Shown: in pieces, positions 9,786-17,958 of the stretch
How positions within the stretch are numbered: the stretch's first letter is position 1
Layout of the letters: every line of letters begins with the position of its first letter
Source of the DNA: an uncultured Lentisphaeria bacterium
Lineage (GTDB): Bacteria; Verrucomicrobiota; Lentisphaeria; Victivallales; Victivallaceae
Direction: 5' to 3'
NCBI GenBank assembly: GCA_949298075.1
Contig: CASFVA010000008.1
Coordinates: forward strand, 1-44,727
DNA: 44,727 bases
Made by a program: the position numbers and the translations under genes
The notes under the pieces: generated by a model
The model's input: the letters and a program-made list of their open reading frames with translations, nothing else
Told to the model about the DNA's origin: nothing
The model's database searches: none

Positions 9786-10970
9786 TCACCACCGCAACCG
9801 TTCAACGATCCGGCCGACCGCCTCCCGGGTCCGCTCCCGGTCGCCGAACGCAGTTAGCCGGAAACAGCCCTCGCCGCAATGTCCGAATCCGATTCCGGGG
9901 GTTCCAACCACCTGACAGCACTCCAGCAGCCGGTCGAAAAACGGCATTGATTCAACCCCTTCGGGAAGTTTCCACCAGATATAGGGAGCGTGCACCCCGC
10001 CGTAAACCGTAAAACCGGCTTCGCTCAGGCCACGGCGGATGATTTCGGCGTTATCCATATAGTAGGAGACCTGAGCGGCAACCGCCCGCCGGCCGGCTTC
10101 CGAATACACCGCCCGGGCAGCCCGCTGCACCACATAGGACACACCGTTGAATTTGGTGGTCTGGCGCCGCTGCCACATCCGGTTCAATCCTCCGGGCAGC
10201 TCCCTGGGAACCACACACCAGGCGCAGCGCACTCCGGTAAAGCCGGCGGTCTTGGAAAAGGACCGGAATTCAATGGCCACTTCTTTTGCTTCCGGAATCT
10301 CGTAGATGCTGTGCGGCAGTTCCGGATCCCGGATGTACGCCTCGTAAGCGGCGTCAAACAAAATCACGCTGCCGTGTTCCCGGGCGTACTCAACCCAGCG
10401 CGTCAGCGCCGCCCGCGACAGCACGGTGCCGGTCGGATTGTTGGGCGAACACAGATAAATCAGGTCCGCCGGCTCCTCCGGAGGCTCGGGCGAAAAACCG
10501 TTGCCGGCGGTGAACGGCAGATAGCGCAGGAACGCTCCCCGGCCCGCCATGAGGTTGCTGTCCCGATAGACCGGATAAACCGGATCACCGATCAAAACGG
10601 TGGAATCAGCGGCAAAAAGTTCCTGAATATTGGCCACATCGCATTTGGAGCCGTCGCTGACAAAGACTTCATCGGGATCCAGCTCCACACCGCGCGCCCG
10701 GTAATCGTGTTCGATAATGGCGCTGATCAGAAAACCGTACCCCTGTTCCGGACCGTATCCGCGAAAGGTCTCCGGACGCCCCATTTCATCGGCGGCAGTC
10801 CGAAGCGCGGTCACCACCGGCTCCGCCAGCGGCAGCGTGACATCTCCGATTCCCAGCCGGATGAGATCACCGTCGGGATGGCCGGACTTCCAGACGGCCA
10901 CCCGGCGGGAGATTTCTGAAAAAAGATAACCGCCGCTCAACTCGGCATAATTCGCATTTACTCTGAACAT
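9786..10970 (-). CDS. dapL: LL-diaminopimelate aminotransferase
   Basis: PLP enzyme converting tetrahydrodipicolinate directly to LL-diaminopimelate with glutamate as amino donor, in lysine and peptidoglycan synthesis. It is 394 residues. The start at 10970 ([11 protein letters not shown]) is set by GAGGTG inside the end of dapF, 8 nt upstream; an earlier ATG at 10979 would overlap dapF further and lack a site. Fold-type I aminotransferase marks: [15 protein letters not shown] (about residues 175-182) and the Schiff-base lysine K240 in [13 protein letters not shown], which is the DapL form of this motif. It is last in gltB-gltD-dapF-dapL. Pairing with DapF and with glutamate synthase, which supplies its donor, supports DapL over other class I/II aminotransferases. 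DapL is typical of Chlamydiae, Verrucomicrobia, Lentisphaerae, plants and some anaerobes. Confidence 0.93.
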   Translation of the reverse strand: MFRVNANYAELSGGYLFSEISRRVAVWKSGHPDGDLIRLGIGDVTLPLAEPVVTALRTAADEMGRPETFRGYGPEQGYGFLISAIIEHDYRARGVELDPDEVFVSDGSKCDVANIQELFAADSTVLIGDPVYPVYRDSNLMAGRGAFLRYLPFTAGNGFSPEPPEEPADLIYLCSPNNPTGTVLSRAALTRWVEYAREHGSVILFDAAYEAYIRDPELPHSIYEIPEAKEVAIEFRSFSKTAGFTGVRCAWCVVPRELPGGLNRMWQRRQTTKFNGVSYVVQRAARAVYSEAGRRAVAAQVSYYMDNAEIIRRGLSEAGFTVYGGVHAPYIWWKLPEGVESMPFFDRLLECCQVVGTPGIGFGHCGEGCFRLTAFGDRERTREAVGRIVERLRW

Positions 10971-10972
10971 GA

Positions 10973-11758
10973 TCAACACACCTCATAATCACCGGTGAAC
11001 ACCTCGCGGGCATCACCTGACATGTACACGTGCCGGTCGGCCTGGCTCCATTCAATGAACAGCGTGCCGCCATCCAGCCTGACCGCGGCCTTCCGGTCAC
11101 TGCGGCCGGCCAATACGCCAGCCACCGCGGCAGCACAGCTGCCGGTACCACAGGCCAGCGTGACGCCGCAGCCGCGCTCCCACACCCGCATGCGCAGGGT
11201 GTCCCGGTTGAGAGTCTGCACAAACTCGACATTGGTCTTTTGGGGGAAAAACTCATGGACCTCGATTTGCGGCCCCCATTCGGACAGCGGCACCGCGGCC
11301 ATGTCCTCCACCGGAATGACAAAATGCGGATTGCCCATTGACACCCGGAGACCCTGAAACTTCCGTCCGCAGCACACCACGGTTTCCGGCACCGCCGACC
11401 AGACCGGCTCACCCATGTCAACCCGGACCTGGTCGCCGTAAAGTTCCGGACGAATCACACCGGCCCGGGTATCGAGCTCGAAGCGCGTTCCCGCCGCCAG
11501 CCCCCTGGAATAAATGTACCTGGCCATGCACCGGGTCGCGTTGCCGCACATCTCAGCCTCACTGCCGTCGCTGTTGATGATCCGCATCTCGAACCGGACG
11601 CCGCCGAGTCGGCGCAACGTCACCAAACCATCGGCTCCGATGCCGAAATGCCGGTCGCACACCCGTGAGGCAATGGCGTGAAAATCAATGCCGGTTTCCG
11701 CATCGGCATCGACAAAGACAAAATCATTGCCGAGTCCCTGCCACTTGGAAAACTTCAT
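10973..11758 (-). CDS. dapF: Diaminopimelate epimerase
   Basis: Cofactor-independent racemisation of LL- to meso-diaminopimelate, the precursor of lysine and peptidoglycan cross-links. It is 261 residues, slightly short but complete. The N-terminus [17 protein letters not shown] is typical. The two catalytic cysteines are C71 (EMCGNATRC) and C203 ([10 protein letters not shown]), related by the family's internal duplication. The start overlaps the gltD stop as ATGA (11755-11758), and its 3' end carries the ribosome site of dapL, so the three genes are probably translationally coupled. Confidence 0.97.
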   Translation of the reverse strand: MKFSKWQGLGNDFVFVDADAETGIDFHAIASRVCDRHFGIGADGLVTLRRLGGVRFEMRIINSDGSEAEMCGNATRCMARYIYSRGLAAGTRFELDTRAGVIRPELYGDQVRVDMGEPVWSAVPETVVCCGRKFQGLRVSMGNPHFVIPVEDMAAVPLSEWGPQIEVHEFFPQKTNVEFVQTLNRDTLRMRVWERGCGVTLACGTGSCAAAVAGVLAGRSDRKAAVRLDGGTLFIEWSQADRHVYMSGDAREVFTGDYEVC

Positions 11759-13116
11759 CGTCCGGCCTCCAGCAGAACTTTTTCCACTTCTCCGGCCACC
11801 CGGCGCCCGTCGGCAACAGCCCGCACCACCAGCGAGGGTCCCCGGGCCGCATCTCCGGCGTGGAAAATCCGGCCGGACACCGGCTCCGGAACCGGTTCCG
11901 GTTTGAGGAATCCAAGTGCAAGAAACACCAGATCACAGGCGATAATCTCTTTTCCGCTTTCGTCCGGTACCGGAATCATCCGGCCGTCGGTACCGCGGCG
12001 CCACTCCACCGGGGCGACTTCCGCCCCGGAAAGCCGGCCGTTATCGCCAATGAAGCGCAACGTGGAAAGACTCCAGCGCCGTATGCATCCCTCCTCGTGG
12101 CTGGAGCTGGTGCGCATGATCCGGGGCCAGTCCGGCCACGGATTCGACGCCGGACGTGTTTCAGACGGCCGGGGCATGATCTCAATCTGCGTCACCGCCG
12201 CGGCCCCCTGCCGATTGCAGGTACCGACGCAATCGCTGCCGGTGTCGCCACCGCCGATCACCAGAACCCGGCGCCCTTTCGCCGAAACCGGCAGTTCGGA
12301 CAGCTCCCCGGAGTTGAACCGGTTCTGGCCGCTCAGCAACTCCAGAGCCAGATGCACTCCGGACAGCTCCCGCCCCGGCACCCGAAGCTCCCTGGCCGCC
12401 GGAGTACCTCCGCACATGATCACCGCATCGAAAGTCCGGGCCAGGTAATCGACGGCAATATCCTCGCCAACCACCGTGTTGCCGATGAAATTTATGCCGG
12501 CGCCTTCCATCAGCTCTATCCGGCGGTCGATCAGCGCCTTGGGCAGCTTGAAATCCGGAATACCGTAACGCAGCAATCCGCCCGGCGCCGCGTTCCGGTC
12601 ATAAACCGTCACCTGAAAGCCCCGCCGGTTCAACCGGGCGGCAGCCGCCAGACCGGCCGGACCGGCACCCACTATCGCGATGGTCCGGCCGTTGCGTGAG
12701 GCCGGCGGCGGCATCCGGACATAGCCCCGTTCAAACGCGGTGTCGACAATGGCTTTTTCAATCTGGCGCACCATGACTGCGCCGAAATTTATCGACGCGC
12801 TGCAGCTGCCTTCGCACAATGCCGGACAGATCCGACTGGTGAACTCCGGAAAACTGCTGGTGTGTTCCAGAATATCCCAGGCATTTTTCCAGTCTCCCCT
12901 GACCACCGCCGCGTTGAAATCCGGAATCGCGTTGCCCAGCGGGCAGCCGCAGCCCTGGCAGAAGGGAATTCCGCAATTCATGCAGCGTACGGCCTGTTCG
13001 TGCAGAGCTGCCTGATCCAGCGTCATCTCGACCGCGTTAAAATCACGGCGCCGTTCCTCAACCGGACGGTAGAGGTGGTCAATCCGTTGAATTTCCAGAA
13101 ACGCCCGATTGGCCAT
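11755..13116 (-). CDS. gltD: Glutamate synthase small (beta) subunit
   Basis: Takes electrons from NAD(P)H and passes them through FAD and Fe-S centres to GltB, allowing glutamine plus 2-oxoglutarate to give two glutamates. It is 453 residues, a little shorter than the usual ~470-490. An N-terminal cysteine cluster (RCMNCGIPFCQGCGCPLGN, about residues 44-62, and RICPALCEGSC) fits the 4Fe-4S sites. FAD motif GAGPAGLAAAARL, NAD(P) motif VIGGGDTGSDC and the C-terminal GDAARGPSLVV complete the family pattern. It starts 2 nt after the gltB stop, with GGAGGG just upstream, and overlaps dapF by 4 nt. Confidence 0.95.
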   Translation of the reverse strand: MANRAFLEIQRIDHLYRPVEERRRDFNAVEMTLDQAALHEQAVRCMNCGIPFCQGCGCPLGNAIPDFNAAVVRGDWKNAWDILEHTSSFPEFTSRICPALCEGSCSASINFGAVMVRQIEKAIVDTAFERGYVRMPPPASRNGRTIAIVGAGPAGLAAAARLNRRGFQVTVYDRNAAPGGLLRYGIPDFKLPKALIDRRIELMEGAGINFIGNTVVGEDIAVDYLARTFDAVIMCGGTPAARELRVPGRELSGVHLALELLSGQNRFNSGELSELPVSAKGRRVLVIGGGDTGSDCVGTCNRQGAAAVTQIEIMPRPSETRPASNPWPDWPRIMRTSSSHEEGCIRRWSLSTLRFIGDNGRLSGAEVAPVEWRRGTDGRMIPVPDESGKEIIACDLVFLALGFLKPEPVPEPVSGRIFHAGDAARGPSLVVRAVADGRRVAGEVEKVLLEAGR

Positions 13117-13118
13117 GA

Positions 13119-16100
13119 TTACCTGCCCTCCATGTTGGCGCTGCGCTGCAACGCGGCCTTGTATTCAAAGGGAATTACCTTGACGAAGCTGCTGCGGAAA
13201 TCTTCCCAGCGCTCCAGTATCTCACGACCGAACGCGCTGCCGGTGCCGGCAACATGTTCGCGGATCAGCTCCAGCAATTCGGCTTCGTCGGCGCTCCCCG
13301 GCTCAACGCTCTCCAGATCGACGGTACCGACGTTGCAGCGCAAATCAAAATCGTTGTACTCATCGTAAACGTAGGCGACACCGCCGGTCATGCCGGCAGC
13401 GAAATTGACTCCGGTGGAGCCGAGCACCACCACCCGGCCGCCGGTCATGTATTCGCAGCCGTGATCGCCAATACCCTCCACAACCGCGGAAAATCCGCTG
13501 TTGCGGATGGCGAAACGCTCGCCGGCCTGCCCGTTGAGGAAAATCTTTCCGGAAGTGCCGCCGTAACCGATGACGTTGCCGGCAATGCTGTTCCGCCGGG
13601 CTTCGCAGTTACTGGAAGCCGGCGGACGGATCACAATCCGGCCTCCGGAAATGCCCTTGCCCACGTAGTCATTGGCTTCGCCTTCAAGCACGAAAGTGAT
13701 CCCCGGCGCCAGAAATGCGCCGAAACTTTGGCCGGCCGTGCCGGAAAAATGCACCGTCACCGTATCTTCCGGCAGTCCGGTGACGCCAAAGCGCCGCACC
13801 ACCCGGTTGGAGAGCAACGCGCCGGCGGTCCGATCCGCGCTCCGGATCGCGCACCTGATTTCTGCGGCCCGTCCGGATTCAAGCGTCTCGGTCAATTGCG
13901 GCAGCAGTGCCTTTTCGTCAAAGGCCGCCAGCGGCTCCCGCTGACCGTTGTAACGCACTTCGCCGCCCTCAGCCCGCTGGAAAATCCGGCTGAAATCCAG
14001 GTTGCGAGTCTTGTAAAACTCAATGGCCCGGTTCATCTGCAGCAGATCGCTGCGGCCGACCGCCTCGTCAAGAGTACGGAAACCGAGCCGGGCCAGATAT
14101 TCCCGGACCTCGCCGGCCAGCATACGCAGAAAGTTTTCAATGTATTCCGGCCTGCCCCTGAAACACTTGCGCAATTCAGGATCCTGAGTCGCCACGCCGA
14201 CCGGACAGCAATCCTCATGGCACTTGCGCATCATGATGCAGCCCAGGCAGACCAGCAGCGTCGTGGCAAATCCGAACTCCTCGGCTCCCAGCAGCGCTCC
14301 GATAATCACATCGCGTCCGGTCTTGAGCTGGCCGTCAACCTGAAGGCGAACCCGGCCGCGCAGCCTGTTGAGCACCAGCGTCTGCTGGGTTTCAGCCAGA
14401 CCGAGTTCCCAAGGCAGTCCGGCATGCTTGATGCTCGTCAGCGGCGACGCTCCGGTACCGCCATCGTGACCGCTGATCAGGATTACGTCGCTGTGCGCTT
14501 TGGCCACGCCGGCGGCCACCGTGCCGACACCGACCTCGGAAACCAGCTTGACCGAAATCCGGGCTTCCGGATTCGAGCACCGCAGATCGTAAATCAGCTG
14601 AGCCAGATCCTCAATCGAATAGATGTCGTGGTGCGGCGGCGGCGAAATCAGCGTGACGTGCGGCATGGCGTGACGCACCCGGGCAATGTCGTCGTTTACC
14701 TTGTGACCGGGCAGCTGACCGCCCTCGCCTGGCTTTGCCCCCTGAGCCATTTTGATCTGCAGCTCCCGGGCATGAGCCAGGTAGTCGATGGTGACGCCGA
14801 AGCGTCCGCTGGCCACCTGTCGGATCGCGCTGGACCGCACTTCGCCGTTCGGTCCGGGAATTTCACGTTCCGGATCCTCTCCGCCCTCGCCGCAGTTGCT
14901 GAGCGCACCAAGCCGGTTCATCGCCACAGCAATGGCCTCGTGGGCTTCGGGACTGAGCGCACCCAGACTCATGGCGCCTGAGACAAAGCGGCGGATGATG
15001 CTGTCCACGCTTTCCACCTCGTCAAGCGGAACAGCCTTGGCCGGCACGAATTCGAACAATCCGCGCAGAGTACACAGATTACGTTCCTGCTCGTTGATCA
15101 GCCGGGCGTAGGCCCGGTATTTTTCCGGATCGTTGCCCTGCACCGCCTGCCGGAACAGACTCAGGCTTTCCGGAGTCCACAAATGGTGTTCCCCAAACTT
15201 GCGGTACCTGTACTGGCCTCCGGACAGCAGCAGCGACCGGTTTTCCACCATTTCCGCCGCCTGGTACCGCTCCCGGGCCTCGCGGGCGATTTCCGGCAGG
15301 CCGATGCCGCCGATCCGGGAGGCGACCCCGGTGAAATAGCGGTCCACCACGTCCTGATTGAGTCCGAGCGCCTCGAAAATCTGCGCCGAACGGTAGCTGC
15401 GCAGCGTCGAAATCCCCATCTTGGACATCACTTTAAGCAGTCCCTTGTCCACTGCGGTGATGTAGTTTTCAGTCGCCCGGGCCGCGGAAAATCCGATCCG
15501 TCCGGACTGCGCCAGCGCCGAAACCGTCTCCAGCGCCAGATAAGGGTGAATCGCCGTCGCACCGAACCCGAGCAGCAGCGCGTAGTGCATGATCTCCCGC
15601 ACCTCGCCGGACTGTACAATCAGGCCGACCGGCGGCCGCAGATTCGCCCGGATCAGCGCCCGGTTGACCGCGGCGGCGCCAAGCAGCGCCGGCATTGGAA
15701 TCATGCCTTCGGGCAGATCCCGGTCGCTCAGAATCAGAATATTGTGGCTGCGGCGCACTTCGCTCACCGCGGCGGCGCACAGATCATCCACCGCCTGCCG
15801 GAGATCGTCGCGCCAGCCCAGCGGCAGCGTCACCGCCGAGACCCGGGTCTCATGCACCGCGGCCAGCCGCCGGATATCTTCGTCGGTAAGTACCGGCCGC
15901 TCCAGCCTGATCAGCCGGGCATGCTCGGGAGTTTCCGCCAGAATGTTGCCCTGGTTGCCGATGTAAGTGGTTAGACTCATGACCAGTTCCTCCCGGATCG
16001 GATCGATCGGCGGATTGGTCACCTGCGCAAAAAGCTGCTTGAAATAATTATAGAGCAGCTGCGGTTTTTCTGAAAGCACCGCAAGCGCCGCGTCGTTGCC

Positions 16101-17588
16101 CATGGAGCCGACCGGTTCATGTCCGGTCTCGGCCATCGGCTGGACAATAAGATCGACATCCTCGCCGGTCCAGCCGAACCGCCGCTGCCGGCAGATCAAA
16201 TGTTCGTTGACCTCCGACGGATTCACGGAATCAAACAGACCGCTCACCGCGATGCGATTCTCCTCAACCCAGCGCCGGTAAGGCCGGCAGCGGGCAATCC
16301 GGTTCTTGATCTCGGCGTCGGTGACCAGGCGGTGGTGCTCAAGGTCACACCAGATGATTTCACCCGGACGCAGCCGGCCGCGCTTCACCACCGTTTCCGC
16401 CGGAATGTCCAGCACCCCGGTCTCAGAGGCCAGCACAAACAGGCCGTCGCGGGTCAGCGTATACCGGGCCGGACGCAATCCGTTGCGGTCCAGCATGGCG
16501 CCGAGATTGACGCCGTCGCTGAACGCCACCGCCGCCGGACCGTCCCACGGTTCCATCAGAGCCGAATGGTAATTGAAAAACCCCCGGACATCGCGGCCGA
16601 GGTGATAATTTTTACCCCAGGCCTGCGGCATCAGCATCAGCATGGCGTGCGGCAGACTGCGACCGGCGGCGACCAGCAGTTCCAGCATGTTGTCCAGCGA
16701 GGCGGAGTCGCTCTGCGCACCGTCGATCAGCGGCAGCAGTTTTTGAAGATCGTCGCCGAAGAGCGGCGACTCCAGAAACGCCTCCCGGGCCCGCAGCTGG
16801 TTGAGGTTGCCGCGCAACGTGTTGATCTCTCCGTTGTGAGCCAGATAACGGAACGGGTGCGCCAGCTTCCAGGTCGGAAAGGTGTTGGTGCTGTAACGCT
16901 GATGCACCAGCACCAGCGGACTGGTCAGGTCGCTTTCGCTCAGATCCGGATAGAACCGGTCGATCTGAGTGGCCAGTAGCAGTCCCTTGTAAACAATGCT
17001 GCGACTGGAACAGCTGGCAATGTAGCAGTCGGGACAGGACTTTTCAATCAGCCGCCGGATGACGAAAAGCTTGCGCTCAAGCTCGTCCCGGCCGGCATAG
17101 TTTTCGCCGCCGATGAACAACTGGGTGATCCGCGGCATGCTCTCCCTGGCGGTCCGCCCGATGGCTTCCGGACAGCAGGGAACCGCGCGGCAGCAGATCA
17201 CCCGAGCTCCTTCGGATTTGACAATGCCGGACACCACCGTCAAGTCCCAGTCTCCGAAAATCATCGCCACCGCATAGCGCCCCGCCTCCGGCAGCTCCGT
17301 CCCCGCCACCCGCCGGAAAAAAGCGTCCGGAAGCGCAAACAGCAGGCCGGCGCCGTCCCCGGTCTCCGGGTCACCGCCGGCCGCTCCGCGGTGCATGAGG
17401 CGCTTCAAAACCGTGATGCCCATCTCAATGATCCGGTGAGACGGACGGTTGTTGAGATCGGCCACCATGCCTACACCGCAGGCGTCATGCTCGTTGGCAA
17501 AACTGTACAGGCCGCTCTCCGGCGGCAGTTGGAGTCCGGCCGCGCCGCCGCGCTGTCGAACCGCATCTCCGGATTCACGATGTTCCAT
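13119..17588 (-). CDS. gltB: Glutamate synthase large (alpha) subunit
   Basis: Glutamine amidotransferase/FMN synthase: releases ammonia from glutamine and channels it to 2-iminoglutarate. It is 1489 residues from the ATG at 17588, chosen because AGGAGG (17597-17602) lies 8 nt upstream; the frame extends to 17651 without a site. Domains: class II amidotransferase with nucleophile Cys37 (HDACGVGMVADL) after a 36-residue propeptide, a central domain, the FMN synthase domain (GAMSLGALSPEAHEAIA; PGEGGQLPGHKV; ISGHDGGTGASPL), a 3Fe-4S cysteine region (CLGCIMMRKCHEDCCPVG) and the C-terminal GXGXG beta-helix. It heads the gltBD-dapFL operon and has a sigma-54 promoter at 17730-17746 giving a leader of about 130 nt. 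Confidence 0.97.
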   Translation of the reverse strand: MEHRESGDAVRQRGGAAGLQLPPESGLYSFANEHDACGVGMVADLNNRPSHRIIEMGITVLKRLMHRGAAGGDPETGDGAGLLFALPDAFFRRVAGTELPEAGRYAVAMIFGDWDLTVVSGIVKSEGARVICCRAVPCCPEAIGRTARESMPRITQLFIGGENYAGRDELERKLFVIRRLIEKSCPDCYIASCSSRSIVYKGLLLATQIDRFYPDLSESDLTSPLVLVHQRYSTNTFPTWKLAHPFRYLAHNGEINTLRGNLNQLRAREAFLESPLFGDDLQKLLPLIDGAQSDSASLDNMLELLVAAGRSLPHAMLMLMPQAWGKNYHLGRDVRGFFNYHSALMEPWDGPAAVAFSDGVNLGAMLDRNGLRPARYTLTRDGLFVLASETGVLDIPAETVVKRGRLRPGEIIWCDLEHHRLVTDAEIKNRIARCRPYRRWVEENRIAVSGLFDSVNPSEVNEHLICRQRRFGWTGEDVDLIVQPMAETGHEPVGSMGNDAALAVLSEKPQLLYNYFKQLFAQVTNPPIDPIREELVMSLTTYIGNQGNILAETPEHARLIRLERPVLTDEDIRRLAAVHETRVSAVTLPLGWRDDLRQAVDDLCAAAVSEVRRSHNILILSDRDLPEGMIPMPALLGAAAVNRALIRANLRPPVGLIVQSGEVREIMHYALLLGFGATAIHPYLALETVSALAQSGRIGFSAARATENYITAVDKGLLKVMSKMGISTLRSYRSAQIFEALGLNQDVVDRYFTGVASRIGGIGLPEIAREARERYQAAEMVENRSLLLSGGQYRYRKFGEHHLWTPESLSLFRQAVQGNDPEKYRAYARLINEQERNLCTLRGLFEFVPAKAVPLDEVESVDSIIRRFVSGAMSLGALSPEAHEAIAVAMNRLGALSNCGEGGEDPEREIPGPNGEVRSSAIRQVASGRFGVTIDYLAHARELQIKMAQGAKPGEGGQLPGHKVNDDIARVRHAMPHVTLISPPPHHDIYSIEDLAQLIYDLRCSNPEARISVKLVSEVGVGTVAAGVAKAHSDVILISGHDGGTGASPLTSIKHAGLPWELGLAETQQTLVLNRLRGRVRLQVDGQLKTGRDVIIGALLGAEEFGFATTLLVCLGCIMMRKCHEDCCPVGVATQDPELRKCFRGRPEYIENFLRMLAGEVREYLARLGFRTLDEAVGRSDLLQMNRAIEFYKTRNLDFSRIFQRAEGGEVRYNGQREPLAAFDEKALLPQLTETLESGRAAEIRCAIRSADRTAGALLSNRVVRRFGVTGLPEDTVTVHFSGTAGQSFGAFLAPGITFVLEGEANDYVGKGISGGRIVIRPPASSNCEARRNSIAGNVIGYGGTSGKIFLNGQAGERFAIRNSGFSAVVEGIGDHGCEYMTGGRVVVLGSTGVNFAAGMTGGVAYVYDEYNDFDLRCNVGTVDLESVEPGSADEAELLELIREHVAGTGSAFGREILERWEDFRSSFVKVIPFEYKAALQRSANMEGR

Positions 17589-17729
17589 TTCGGCATCCTC
17601 CTGTCTTATCTGTCCACCAATTCTGATCGATAATAATCTTAACCGGCTCAATTTTGCCGCCGGCGGAGCGTTCGGAACCGGTTTGAGATTCCCTCCCCGC
17701 CGGCGACGCCATCGCGTCCCCCCGCTGTA

Positions 17730-17746
17730 AGCAAAATGCGTGCCAA
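17730..17746 (-). promoter_or_regulatory. gltB sigma-54 promoter
   Basis: Reading the minus strand: TTGGCACG, four bases, TTGCT. This matches the YTGGCACG-N4-TTGCW sigma-54 consensus at every fixed position, with the canonical 10 nt between GG and GC. Predicted +1 is about 17719. No TATATT-type -10 is seen in this spacer. Confidence 0.88.
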
Positions 17747-17787
17747 ACCGCTTCCCGCCGGAACCGATGGCGGATTCGAATGAAAAG

Positions 17788-17805
17788 TTTTACAATTTTG
17801 TAAAA
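17788..17805. promoter_or_regulatory. Upstream activator site 1 (18-bp palindrome)
   Basis: TTTTACAA-TT-TTGTAAAA is a perfect 8-bp inverted repeat with a 2-nt centre. Its centre (17796.5) is about 77 bp upstream of the predicted gltB start and 108 bp upstream of the predicted glnN start, the range used by enhancer-binding proteins of sigma-54 promoters. The binding protein is unknown. Confidence 0.7.
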
Positions 17806-17819
17806 TTCATTGCCTCAAG

Positions 17820-17837
17820 TTTGACATTTTTGTAAAA
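17820..17837. promoter_or_regulatory. Upstream activator site 2
   Basis: TTTGACATTTTTGTAAAA matches site 1 at 16 of 18 positions in the same phase, 32 bp (three helical turns) away. Its centre is about 109 bp from the gltB start and 76 bp from the glnN start. It contains TTGACA (17821-17826), which with TTGTAT (17845-17850, spacer 18) could alternatively be a basal sigma-70-type promoter for glnN. Confidence 0.62.
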
Positions 17838-17852
17838 CTTTCACTTGTATTA

Positions 17853-17868
17853 ACGCCGTTTCAGGCGT
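17853..17868. promoter_or_regulatory. Small inverted repeat upstream of the glnN promoter
   Basis: ACGCC-gtttca-GGCGT lies about 52 to 37 bp before the predicted glnN start, between activator site 2 and the -24 element. It may be an operator or chance; no counterpart is visible on the gltB side. Confidence 0.3.
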
Positions 17869-17877
17869 AATTTAAAG

Positions 17878-17894
17878 TTGGCACAACTTTTGCT
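17878..17894 (+). promoter_or_regulatory. glnN sigma-54 promoter
   Basis: TTGGCAC, five bases, TTGCT: -24 GG at 17880-17881 and -12 GC at 17892-17893, with the canonical 10-nt separation. It departs from the extended consensus only at the base after TGGCAC (A for G). Predicted +1 is about 17905, leaving a leader of about 54 nt before the glnN ATG. Confidence 0.85.
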
Positions 17895-17958
17895 AAAACC
17901 AAATCGGAGTTCCCCGAACAGCCATCCCGGGGGCAAATATTTGAAAGGAGCAGTAAAG

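Noticed and set aside
13254-14981. Plus-strand 575-residue frame inside gltB
   Set aside because: Antisense shadow of the glutamate synthase coding sequence, with no start signal.
17788-17805. The TTTTACAA/TTGTAAAA palindrome as a GlnR/TnrA site
   Set aside because: The half-sites point the wrong way: the GlnR/TnrA pattern is TGTNA...TNACA, whereas this is ACA...TGT at the centre.
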